Of a stretch of DNA of 64,000 nt, positions 1-10,016 are shown in pieces (the stretch's first letter is position 1; every line of letters starts with the position of its first letter). The notes beneath the pieces are model-generated. The model was not told the DNA's origin. It ran no database searches and saw nothing but the letters and a program-made list of their open reading frames with translations. Source of the stretch: Agrostemma githago. Taxonomy: Eukaryota; Streptophyta; Magnoliopsida; Caryophyllales; Caryophyllaceae. The stretch spans positions 60,345,049-60,409,048 of the forward strand of contig OY288239.1 of assembly GCA_958450325.1 (NCBI GenBank), read 5' to 3'. Position numbers and translations under genes: made by a program.

Positions 1-157
1 TTAATATCCTTGGCGGATGGTTGTGTTTATTTCGGTTTTGCTTTTTGCTTTAGGTATTCCTTCGGGGGGTGTGAATTGAATGCTTAGGGACTCGTTTCGG
101 GTTGATTTGATTGTTTGAGTTATTTGAGATTTATATAAAATTGAGTTGAATTGAAAT

Positions 158-830
158 GAATGCTACCAGGGACTCACTCAAAATTGACTTTCCGCGCTAC
201 TAGAGGCTCATTGAATTGAATTGTCTTGAATTGAATTGGATTGAGTGCTATTAGGGACTCAACAAAAATCGGATTTTGAGCGCTACCAGGGGCTCATTGA
301 ATTGAATTAAATTGAGTGCTATCAGGGACTCATTTAAAATTGAATTGAATTGGATTGACTGCTACTAGAGACTTATCCAAAATCGGACTTTTAGTGCTAC
401 CAGGGGCTCATTGAATTGAATTAAATTGACTTCTACCAGGGACTCATTCAAAATTGAATTGAATTGGAATGAGTGCCACTAGGGACTCATCCAAAATCGG
501 ATTTTGAGCGCTACCAGGGGCTCATTGAATTAAATAGAATTGGATTGAGTGCTACTAGGGACTTATCCAAAATCGGATTTTGAGCGCTACCAGGGGCTCA
601 TTGAATTAAATTGAGTGATACCAGGGACTCATTTAAAATTGTATTAAATTGGATTGAGTGCTACTAGGGACTCACCCAAAATCGGATTTTGAGCGCTACC
701 AGGGGCTCATTGAATTAAATTGAGTGCTACCAGGGACTTATTTAAAATTGAATTGAATTGGATTGAGTGCTACTAGAGACTCATCCAAAATCGGATTTAG
801 AGCGCTACCAGGGGCTCATTGAGTTGAATT
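158..830. repeat. Tandem repeat with a three-monomer higher-order unit
   Basis: Three related monomers of about 35-43 bp alternate: one ending in an AAAATCGGATTTTGAG-type tail, one with a CAGGGGCTCATTG core, and one with CAGGGACTCATTTAAAATTG. The GCTACCAGGGGCTC monomer begins near 196 (variant), 282, 396, 510, 586, 695 and 804. Intervals of 114, 114, 76, 109 and 109 bp show that one unit has lost a monomer. The array lies between the antisense gene of T0 and where its 3' LTR should be, outside the window. Tat/Ogre-type plant elements are known for variable tandem repeats in this 3' UTR position. The 157 bases before the array are similar decayed sequence with no gene. Confidence 0.9.
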
Positions 831-1187
831 ACCTTCAGAATGCTTTGGGATTAGTTAGGCTCGCGGGTTTAAAATTTACTTGGGATTCGTTAGGTTCGCG
901 GGTTTTGAATTCGTTTTTCGAATGCTTCGGGATTCAATTGAGTTTGTTTTATGCTTGGACTGTCATGCGTTTCGGTATGAGTGGACTCATTAGCTAGAGG
1001 TTCTTGTGTTCGTTTATTGTTGGGGGTCGATTTCGATTAGATGTGGTTTTGAGGCTCGCTTCATCGGTTGGGGTAGTAAACTATCCCGTTCTTGCTTATT
1101 TTGCTTAGTTTAGGAGGGTACATCTTGCGACTACTAGGTATCGTGTCCAAGTTGTTTTGGTCTTTGCTTTAGGCTGTATGATCAGGC
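831..1187 (+). other. Upstream region of the T0 antisense gene
   Basis: No gene is visible. A short imperfect duplication around GGTTCGCGGGTTTT occurs near 860 and 895. By analogy with T2, this stretch would hold the promoter and leader of the antisense gene, but I see no clear TATA box. Confidence 0.4.
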
Positions 1188-2203
1188 GTGGGTTCTGAGA
1201 AGATTAGGTGGGCCCTCGAGGGCCCTAGGTTAGATAGTGACGAGGTCAAGGGCTGGATCGGGTATTATTTAGAGTGTGAGGCATACAGTGCGTCCCATGC
1301 TCTGGTGAGCTCGTACATTACCGACCACTTTGAGAGGGTGGCGGTATTAAAGAGTCGAGTACCCAACATACCGGTGCAGGATGCTCGTCTGTGGTTGTGG
1401 TACTTCCTAGGATCGACCCACTTCTCGGATAAGGGCAAGAGGTTTAGTACTAGGATTTTGCCTTTCCTAGCTGACTTAGATCAGCTAGGACCTTTCGATT
1501 GGGTAATCGCGACTTTCGTGGAGATCACCCATTGCCTATAGGTCATGGTGAGGCCGGTGAAGGTGGATTCTGTCTCGGCTTTACCCATTGTGAGTCCAGG
1601 TCTTGTGCTGGAGGTTAGTTATTGTTTCTACATTCGGTTTTAGGATTTTGCTAGTCCGGTTTGGTTTTGCCAATGATGTCTTTGGGGTTTTGCAGGCTTG
1701 GATCTATTCCTATTTCCCTCGATTGGCACCTAAGACGAAGCGTGCTCGTCCGGTTTGGTTTCCAGCGGGGATTGAGTGGAGATTGGCTCAGGCCAAGAGC
1801 ACGACAAGTCACTACTCGTCGGAAAATCTGCTGGTGAACCAGCTGCGCATCAAAGATATAAGTTTCCTTCTTACGGCTTGTTTTGCTTAGTAGCCCCCAA
1901 GGTTTAGTGTCGTTGAAATATTGGTTTGTTTGTGCAGTTCGTGGCCCGTCCTTGGGCCGATTATGAGGGTCTGCCCGGGTATGTCGAGGCGGAGTTGAGG
2001 TAGAGGTTGAGGCCTAGGCTGAGGGTCATGCCATGGGTGCTACCGATTATGTCGGAGGGATTCCTGAGACAGCTACTCTAGATATGCTGTCGGGCATGGA
2101 TGACACCAAGTCTCCTCTTTTTGAGCTGGAGGATTTGGGTTTGGATGACGACATCGGTGAGCTCATGATAGCCATAAGCGCAGCCTCTAGGGGTCCTCCC
2201 TAG
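1188..2203 (+). pseudogene. T0 antisense gene: plant mobile domain (aminotransferase-like) remnant
   Basis: This decayed gene runs opposite to T0 pol. The first segment (1188-1541) encodes RLWLWYFLGSTHFSDK followed by a segment with ILPFLADLDQLGPFDW, which resembles the plant mobile domain (PMD) used by plants and captured by some transposons. It ends at an in-frame TAG. A splice-acceptor-like TGCAG at 1691-1695 precedes QAWIYSYFPRLAPKTK, the position where PMD proteins have their (L)QxWxxxxFP motif. A second acceptor (TGTGCAG, ending 1937) precedes FVARPWADYEGLPGY. The last part, read in a shifted frame, is acidic and ends at TAG 2201-2203. The function of PMD proteins is linked to transposon silencing and meristem maintenance, but their role inside elements is unknown. 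Family call is good; exon limits are inferred. Confidence 0.65.
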
Positions 2204-3356
2204 TTTATGAACTTGGTTTACGTTTGGGTTTGTATAATTTGCATATTTTAGACTTAGTATTTTGATTGATTCGTTAGTCTTTCGTTTTGTTTTGCTCTTG
2301 AAATGTTGACCTAGGTGACAAGTAATCAGTTAAAGTTTGGTTTGTTTGCGATTTTGTAGTAGTTTAGCACGTTTTAAATCCGCTAGGATTGCATGAGAGT
2401 ACGAAAATGATTTTTGGAATTTTGAAATGTGTTAGTTTGAGTCGGGAGTTGGATCAAGTAATACGTCGATTAAAATGTTTGACTCAAGACGCGAAGAAAC
2501 GTAAAGAGTGCCTTGCAGCTAAAGTGTTCTGTGTTAGGAGACAAATGTGACTATCTCGACATTCATGTTTAAAATGAGGCAAAGAAAAAAGGTTAGACCA
2601 CTTTTTATATCTTAGTGACAATGTCGTAGTGGGCTACAGACACGAATTGGCGATGTCATTCAGGGCTACAACATGCCTAGGTGGGGTAGCTTATCCCCTA
2701 AAAATAAAATTGAAAAGACGTCAAGTCTGGTGGATCCAATGGACGAAATGTACCGTCCGTGTGGACCTGTCACTCTTGCGCGGGCATTTCGGCTTTTGGA
2801 AAGGGGTTTAGCGACTTCAGGAGGTCATTCTTAACGTCCAGGGTTGTCGGCCGTGAGAGAAAGGTTAAGGATTGCGGAGATGACTGTACTACAGAATAAG
2901 GAACCTATGTGGGCAAATGTCGCTAAGCGCCCGACTGAAGACCTCGTTACCGATCCTAGTATTCGTCAGTTCATCTAAACGGGCCGAGACTGACAAGACC
3001 CATATTGAAAAAGTGAGTGAGGAGGGGAAATGGGATCAGCTGGACTCGCCTTTGCCTGAGATGAAGGAGACTTGTGTTCAGAGGGTCTATGGTGAGAGAC
3101 CCGAACAAGTACATTTGAACGGTAAGGGAAAGGGAATGTTGGACCATTAGAGCCCACCCGTTTAATACTATCTTGTATTAATTGATATTATGTGGCGTAT
3201 TAGTACTAGTTTTTGTAGGATTTTGCTTGACACGTTGTCATTTTTCAGGGTAGCCGGATTTTGATGCTCGATGTAAAGGGCCTCAACGAAGGCTTGATTT
3301 AATTGATGTTGCATTAATGAGAAGCATATTTTATTTATTTATTTATTTTCGTGGTG
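2204..3356 (+). other. Decayed spacer downstream of the T0 antisense gene
   Basis: No intact gene is seen. Around 2735-3150 the + strand reads as broken pieces (for example a segment with MDEMYRPCGPVTLARAFRLL, then stops, then PMWANVAKRPTEDLVTDPSI). This could be another degraded exon or open reading frame of T0, but I cannot assign a family. The rest is AT-rich non-coding sequence. Confidence 0.35.
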
Positions 3357-3690
3357 GCTCGCAACTCGATTCTTCATTTTGCCCGGAGCGCCCTTTCAGG
3401 TTTTTACTCCGTCCTCGGCTGACCTTTTACTTTTTTTGTTTTCTTTCTTAATTTTTTTTCTTTTGCCCTTGTTTTGCTTTTTTCTACGGCTCGCAACTCG
3501 TTTCTTCATTTTGCCCGGAGCGCCCTTTCGAATTTTCACTGTGTCCTCGGCTCGTCAATATTTTTTTTATATATTTTTTTTATTTTTTTTACGACAGCTC
3601 GCAACTCAATTCTTAATTTTGCCCGGGGCGCCCTTTCGGGCTTTCACCCCGTCCTTGGCTCGTCGTTTGTGTTTCGTTATTGAAATCACT
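3357..3690. repeat. Three-copy tandem repeat with T-rich spacers
   Basis: The unit starts GCTCGCAACTCGATTCTT and includes TTTTGCCCGGAGCGCCCTTT and CGTCCTCGGCTCGTC. Copies start at 3357, 3489 and 3597, so spacings are 132 and 108 bp. Each is separated by a long T-rich tract of variable length. The array lies between the convergent 3' ends of the antisense gene and pol. Open frames across it reflect low complexity, not genes. Confidence 0.85.
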
Positions 3691-3751
3691 CGTTAACGTA
3701 GGGGGAGTTCCAATTTGAATGTGAATCGATTAATCAATTTTGTTACTTTTG

Positions 3752-3820
3752 TTGGTTGTACCTCTGGAGGGGTTGCCTACATACCCGTGTTTAAACGGAA
3801 TCAAACCATGTTCGTAGTTC
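3752..3820. other. Conserved non-coding block between the antisense gene and pol (T0 copy)
   Basis: The block begins TTGGTTGT, contains GGGGTTGCCTACATACCCG, continues through GAATCAAACCA and ends CGTAGTTC. A clearly related block occupies 49590-49656 in T2, at the same place between the convergent genes. Conservation in an otherwise unrelated spacer suggests a function such as shared 3'-end formation or priming, which is inference. Confidence 0.7.
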
Positions 3821-4081
3821 ATAATAAATGTGAGTGATTTTGCTTTAGACTCGTTATGCCAATTATCAATGCAAATTATTTTAAAGCATTTCGCATGGAT
3901 TTTCACCCTATTTTAGAGATCAGGATGAGGTTGTTTAGGAGGTTAAGGATAGTATCGTTTAAGTTGGTCCATGTTGGTTCGGGTTGAGAATTCTTGACCG
4001 TCTAGGTCAGTGAGGATCAAGGTGCCTCTAGTGAATATTTTGTTTTCGAGATAGGGGTCTGTCCAGTTTGGTTTGAATTTC

Positions 4082-4388
4082 TGTAACACCCCGGCCCAAT
4101 CCTAGGACCGGAAATGTTAGTCGCGGCAGCTCGCCAGGCTCTGTACTAGTCTCACAGATCAACACGAGTCCTTTCCAGCGCATTTTGTCCTCACTCATGC
4201 GCATCCTGGAAACCTTCCCAGGAGGTCACCCATCCTAAGATTGCTCCCACTCAAGCACGCTTAACTGTGGAGTTCTTATCATGGGCAAACCAGAAAAGAA
4301 AGTGCACTTTGTTTATATGAGTAGTACTTTCAATCCCCTTAAGCAAAGCTCATAAATAGGACATCTTCAATCAATGTGGAGTGTTTCA
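4082..4388 (-). mobile_element. Cassandra-type TRIM, solo LTR
   Basis: A 307-bp insertion starts TGTAACACCCC and ends GTTTCA on the + strand (so TG...CA termini on both strands). It is flanked by ATTTC (4077-4081) and TTTTC (4389-4393), a 5-bp target duplication with one mismatch. Removing it rejoins T0 pol in line with T2 pol (GTTTGAATTT followed by CCCTCTGGGG). Cassandra elements are small non-coding retrotransposons whose LTRs contain a 5S RNA-like Pol III promoter; that signature is present here. Only one LTR is found, so it is a solo LTR. Confidence 0.87.
4211..4275 (-). promoter_or_regulatory. 5S rRNA-like internal Pol III promoter within the Cassandra LTR
   Basis: On the minus strand this reads CAGTTAAGCGTGCTTG, a variable segment, then AGGATGGGTGACCTCCTGGG, matching the box A to box C part of plant 5S rRNA. 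The outer parts of a true 5S gene are absent, so it is not a 5S gene. Whether it is transcribed is unknown. Confidence 0.85.
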
Positions 4389-5341
4389 TTTTCCCTCTGG
4401 GGTCGACGGGAAGGGGTGCTCTAATGGATTTGACTACCAGGTCTCCCTCATGTATGTTTCGGGATTTGACTCGTTTGTTAAAGGCTCGTTGTATTCTTTG
4501 TTGGTAGGCTTGCATGTTGGACAGTGCGTGTATTCTACGCTCATCTAGGAGTACTAGCTCATCGTATTGTTTTTGGTTCCACTCTTCTTCGGGAATACCG
4601 CTTTCGGCTAGTTTCCTTAGCGAGGGTATTTCTAATTCAATTGGTTGTACGACTTCAGAGCCGTAGGTTAGGTAGTAAGGTCTGGCTCCAGTGGGAGTTC
4701 GGTGGGAGGTTCGGTATCCCTATAATGCAAAGGATATTTTGTTGGGCCAATCCCGGTAGTTGTCTATCATTTTCTTAAGGATTGTGACGATGGTTTTGTT
4801 TTTTGCTTCCACAGCCTCGTTTGTCTCAGGCCTGGAGGGTGAGGATTTGTGTCGTCGGATTTTGTATTTGTCTAGGAATTTTTGGGTGTTGGCCCTAAAG
4901 TGAGCCCCCTGATCACAGATGATTTCGTGTGGTATGCCGTTTCGGTAGATGATGTTGTTTTGTAGGAATTTGACTACTTGTTTGGAGGTTAGTATGGTGT
5001 ATGAGGCTACTTCTACCCATTTCGTAAAGTAATCAACGGCCACTAGTATGAAACAGTGTCCACCGGTTGGGTGTACCTTTCCTATGATGTCTATTCCCCA
5101 GGTAGAGAAGGGACAGGGTGTTGTTGTGGTGTGAAGTGGGGATGGCGGTAGGTGTTGGATGTTGGCAAATATTTGACAGTTGTGACAGTGACGGATAGAC
5201 AACTAGGTGACACAAAAACATAACGTCGGCAATCCGCCTCTAGGGTGACACAATAATAGCCCAATCTCATTACCTTTCGGGCTAATAGGTGTGCGCTCAT
5301 GTGGGGTCCGCATTCCTCGTCATGTACTTCTTCCATGACTT

Positions 5342-5372
5342 TTTCGTGGTGTCGTATTGGGAATCTTGAGAT
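5342..5372. repeat. 31-bp direct repeat, left copy
   Basis: 29 of 31 bases match 11838-11868; both differences are C/T. The two copies bracket unit D. The left copy reads in frame with T0 pol on the minus strand. The right copy ends exactly at the inferred edge of the T1 LTR. Confidence 0.8.
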
Positions 5373-6350
5373 GGTAATGTATTTTCTAATCCTTGAGAGC
5401 CCTCTTTGACTCTCAATTTCGTCCTCCCCTTAGCTTGTTTAAATCTTGTTACTTCTTCTTCGGCCAATTCCTTTGACTTCTTTGTCGGGTTTGAAAAGTT
5501 TTGTTTCGATTTGTTATTGACATTGACTCTATTTATCCGTTTACCTTTTTTTCCCGAACCTATGTTATGAAAAGTTTGACAAATTTAAAATTTTGGGTCA
5601 TCGTAAAATTTTAACATTTTGAGTTGTAAATTTCAAAACTTTATACTTCGTTTCTGTTTTATTTTTGGTTGATAACACATATTTAGTCCTGTTTCAAAAT
5701 GTCTTAATAATTTATTTTAAAGTATTGAAATTGTTTCAAATTTCAATTTTCTAGCGTGTTTAAATTTTACGGAAACTTTCATAATTGCTAATATTTTGAT
5801 TTCTATAATATTATTAGGTAAAACGGTTTAAAATTTTCGAAAAACTTCGTATGTCTAAGTTTTTGTTTTATTGCCGGTAGACTTTAAATCTATTATTGAA
5901 AATGTTTGACGACTGGTTCGATTTTTATTTACTAAGTGCAAAATTTGATTTCTTAGAACTAGATTTTGTTTTGGCTTAAAATAAAATATTGTCGAATTTA
6001 TTAATTAAAACGTTTTACTGTTGCTTTGAAAATACTTGGGTACTCTCCCCCTCGAGTTCTTTTACAAATATTATCTATCGTCATTATTTTATCAAATAAT
6101 TTTTTAACTTGCGATTTCATTACTTTAAATGATTTTAAACTTTGGGAATTGAGCCCATCTCATCTTGAAATAAATTTTGTCTTCGATTTCGATTTCATAT
6201 CATGTTTTGAAGTTGTAAAAAAATTTTAAACCGAGATTGTGATGCGAGTTAAGTACTCTCCTTTTGCTCAAGTGATATAACCTTGTTTTCCATTCTATTA
6301 TTATGTTTTTATTAGTTTCGAGGACGAAACTTCTTTTTAGTGGGGAAGAT
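5373..6350 (+). mobile_element. Unit D, 3' internal region of a chromovirus-like element
   Basis: AT-rich sequence without a gene. Its end reads AGTTTCGAGGACGAAACTTC followed by a purine-rich tract (TTTTTAGTGGGGAAGAT, 6334-6350). That arrangement is typical of the 3' end of Tekay/Del-like chromoviruses immediately before the LTR. Element C has an almost identical sequence before its own LTR. No pol coding survives. Confidence 0.65.
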
Positions 6351-9300
6351 TGTAACACCCCTGATTTTATAAATTAAATTAAATTTAAATTTTTTTCGTA
6401 TTTTTATTTTTACGATTTAACTCGTAATTCTCAAAATTATTATAAAACGAATTTATCGTTTAATCGTTTCAAACTCCAAAAATTCTATTTGTCTTGGAAA
6501 CTCTTCTTATATTTAAAAACATATTTTATTTCTATTTCAAATTATTTTATATGTTTAATTTCATTCTTATCGAAAGCCTATTCCGGCGATTTAAATTCTA
6601 AATTCTTTTTATTTAATTATATTTGAGCTCGAATTTCTATTTTTGGCTCGAAGCTCATTTATTTTAAGTTTCGTCAAAACATCTATTACCTTTCCTCGAA
6701 AAAAAATCAATTTAATTTATTTTATCGAAGATTTATATTTATCGGGAAATACTATTTTATCGTCTAATTATTTATTTCTATAAACTTCGTTTTCGTCTCG
6801 GATACTTTATTTACTCATTTTATTTGATGGCCCGATTATTTATTAATTTTATTGACTCGATTTTAATTCAACTTCATGGTAAGTCAACTTATTTTCTCGT
6901 AACCCGTTATGTACTAATTTTGTTTTCCTAACCCACATTTAAATTAGTAATTGCACCATGATTCACTCCCCTTTTCCCCTTTACTGATGATTCAGCACAT
7001 TCCCTTTGCCTTCTATATCCACCACTTCACTTTTCTTTTTGTTCCCACATTCACGTAACCCCTCTTCTTGCATCTCTCCTTCACCCCTTCAAACCTTTTC
7101 GTTCCTCCACCTTTTATCTCCCATCTTCTTCCTTCATTCTTGGTATGCAACTAGCCTTCACCTTCACCGCACACCTTCTTCATTCTTCTTCGTTCAGCCA
7201 TCACTATCTATCAGCCATGTCCATTTTTGTTTTCCCTTCTCTGCTTCTATTGATTCATTCATTTCTGCCTAGTATCGTAAGTTAATCTCTGTTCCTTTCC
7301 CTCTTCTTCTTCTTCTTCATCTTCATATTCCTTTCATCGTTCTTCTTCTCCCTTCTTCTCTTCTTTTTTCTCCTGTTGCATCGTTTTACTGCTACTGCGT
7401 TAATGATGTTGCTCCTGTTTTCGCATTTTGTTGTTGCTGCTGTCGTTTTTGTTGTCGTTGTTACTGATGTGATGCGTTTTTGCTGTTTTTGCGCTTGTCC
7501 TGTTAATCGATCTCTTTCCCCTTCTCCTTCTCTTTGTTCATTTGTGTTCTTCATCTTCTACTGCTGTACTTCGTTTTGTTGCTGTTGTATGTTTCGTATC
7601 GTGTCGTTTTCGTCATCATTGTCCTGCTGTTGTTATTTGTACGAGTCCTTGTCTTTGTGGGTTGTTTTTACTGTATGATGTTGACAGACATTATTTACTG
7701 CTGCTGTCACGTTGTCCTGTTTGTCGTCTCGTCTTTCGGTTTCGGTTTCAGTTCTTGTTTGGCATCCCTCTGTTCTTCTTCGCCTTTGTCCTTTCTCGAT
7801 TTTCTGTTCGATATCGTACTTGCTGCTGGTGCGTGTCTTGTTGCTACTATCGTTCTTGCCATTTCGTCGTGTTTTCTGTTCAGACTCTTCTTCTTCTTAT
7901 CGATTTCTGCTCCTCCCCTTGATGTGTGCTGCCCTCTTGTGTCTCAGTATTGCTGTTCGTTGCTATCCGTTTTGTTGTTTTTGTGTCGTAATCTGATTGT
8001 AGCAGCCACGTTGAGATGTTGTTTCTCCGCACTTCATCTTCTTTGTTTTCTTGATTCGCGAGCCTTACTTTCTGTCCTTCTATACTATCATTCTCGTCAT
8101 TCGTTTCCTACAATCCTTATTCCGATGTCTTTGTTTCTATTTCTTTTGTCTCGATTTCCGTTGGAGCCTCGAAGTCCTTTTGTAAAACAAGTATAAGAAC
8201 GGTTGGAGTTTGGACTCATCAAGAAGGGCAAGTACATGAGCATTCGGATATCGACTCAAGGTAACTTTAGGATGTTACTCGACTTTATATCGTATGTTTG
8301 AGTAGTAGTATGTAGTAAATATTTTTGACTTCGGTTTTTCTATTTTTAGTTATTTATTATTTGCTAATTATATTATTTTAAATTTTTGTACTTTATAAAT
8401 ATTTTACAACTTTCGATATCGTTTTATAAATCGTTAGTAATTTTATTATTTATCATCGTTATAATATTTTGTTAATTATCGTGACACTAGTAACTAAATA
8501 CTATCGATTTCACATTTTAGTCATATTTCATTAATTTATAATTTTTAACTCAAATAGTACTTTAAATATGATAATCGAGAATTATATACTCATTTAATAA
8601 ATTAATTTTCGGTTTACGATTTATACTAATAAACTAGAAGATAAGTCGTTTTGTTTGAAATACATTTTAAGTCGAGACTATTTTCAACAATAAATTCTTA
8701 TTTGTTTACTATTGATTATTTCTAGTAAAAATCCGTATTTTTATTAATAAAAGCTATTTGTTAAATATAATTTGAAATCTTTGTAAATCCCATTTCATTT
8801 ATAAAACTCGTTGACTCGATTAATTTTTTTATCGTTTCTCTTAAAACATCTCTTTTCTAAGATTTATAGTTTTAACTCAATTTTCTAATTATTTATAAAA
8901 TACTATATATTGACTTATTATATTTTATTTATATTTTGAGTAACGAATTTAGAAATATATTAAAGTTACGATAACGACAATAATAATAAAATGTTAATTT
9001 TCATTGGAAATGCTATTTCTATACATTTCACTTATTTTAATAACTTACGTATTTTCTATAAGACTATTTCTATTTTAAGTAAGTTTCTAAAATTAGTAAG
9101 TTTCTTTTTATAGAAAGTTTCCCTTTTAATATAAAAATGTTTATTCCGTTTATCTTCATATTACTTACGATGATTATATTTATTTTTGAATATCGATAAT
9201 GGCTTGTTTTGGAGTTATGGAATAAAGACAAGTGTGGGGTTAGATTAATATAATCTGCAGTTTACAATTTTGCCATCAACTATAAGGCTAGTGTATCAGG

Positions 9301-10001
9301 AATCGATACATTAGTTGTTGAACCGGGTGACAGGTATCCCAGGAGTTGTGTACATTTTGACCTTAAGCTTAGTCTCGCAGTAAGTCGCCGTCATAAGTTG
9401 AACAGGGTGACAGGTAATCCCGGGAGGGGTGTGCATTGTCTTAAACTAGGGCCACGCATTTATAAGCCGTCGCCCTATTATGGTTGAGTAGCCTAGATAG
9501 AGACCGAAGTTTGATTTGTTTGAACTGAATTTCCATAACGCCATTTTTGAATATTATTATTATCGATTGATTTTGACATGCAGGTTGGCAAGTGCTTTAA
9601 ATTTCGCTGAAAACTTATTCGTATATATCGTTTTAATGTTTTCCCATTTTAAATATTTTGATATAATAATACTATTATTTTCTATATGATATAATATGGT
9701 TGGGAGAACGTCCGAGTTACTTCCCACTAACGTGGCTGTTATGTTTATAACATGACAGGTATTTGCTACTGGGTTTTGGATGTGAGCTAGCGAGTAGCGT
9801 GGATCCTACTCTTTCTTCATTCGATTTATGGATTTGTATAAACCTGTTTGGAGAATTTCCTTTTTAGCCCTTTTGTAAAAAGAGGCCTTTGTATTGACTT
9901 ACCATTTATTTCAATAAAATATATAGTTTGTCAGTGTGTTTTAATCCCAACTCTACAGTGTTTCCGCCACTGTATTGCGTTAGATTTTCTAGGGGATTAC
10001 A
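6351..10001 (+). mobile_element. Unit D long terminal repeat (chromovirus-like)
   Basis: A 3651-bp LTR starts TGTAACACCC right after a polypurine tract and ends GGGGATTACA right before an initiator-Met-type primer binding site. Long LTRs with this terminus and primer are known from Tekay/Del chromoviruses. Inside are AT-rich flanks, a pyrimidine-rich block (about 7006-8200), two adjacent imperfect copies of a segment containing GGGTGACAGGTA (near 9325 and 9404), and an AATAAA at 9912. No second LTR of this element is in the window. Confidence 0.85.
7006..8200 (+). other. Pyrimidine-rich low-complexity block in the D LTR
   Basis: The + strand is dominated by TTC, CTT and TGTTG runs. Long open frames here encode only F, S, L, C and V-rich low-complexity strings and overlap in several frames, so I do not call genes. 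It may be the U5/leader part of the LTR transcript. Confidence 0.7.
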
Positions 10002-10003
10002 GT

Positions 10004-10016
10004 TGGTATTAGAGCA
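10004..10016 (+). other. Primer binding site of D (tRNA-iMet type)
   Basis: TGGTATTAGAGCA follows the LTR end after GT. It differs by one base from TGGTATCAGAGC, the complement of the 3' end of initiator tRNA-Met used by many plant LTR elements. It fixes the right edge of the LTR. Confidence 0.85.

Larger units (their letters stand above)
3943..5372 (-). pseudogene. T0 pol remnant: integrase, Tat-type Ty3/Gypsy
   Basis: This is the C-terminal part of a minus-strand polyprotein. Reading from about 5372 down, it has the zinc-binding region (VHDEECGPHMSAHLL, then damaged near 5200, then HCHNCQ), the integrase core (WGIDIIG, ICDQGAHF, and E in the NEAVEAKNK segment), and a C-terminal region that ends at the stop at 3943-3945 just after DQLKRYYP. 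It matches T2 pol closely in order and sequence. A Cassandra-like LTR interrupts it at 4082-4388. RT and protease are missing: the gene is cut at about 5372 where unit D begins. Frameshifts and stops near 5200 and 4720 show it is dead. Confidence 0.9.

Noticed and set aside
4211..4275. A 5S rRNA gene
   Set aside because: Only the inner promoter part matches. The ends are missing, and the segment lies in a TG...CA LTR with a target duplication.
7376..8196. Long open frames (up to 220 codons) in the D LTR
   Set aside because: They overlap in several frames, consist of F, S, L, C and V from a pyrimidine-rich tract, and lie inside an LTR. No domain pattern is visible.
10004..10016. tRNA genes at the primer binding sites
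   Set aside because: Only the 10-18 bases complementary to a tRNA 3' end are present at 10004, 18955, 23103, 41477, 44350 and 56594. No cloverleaf follows.
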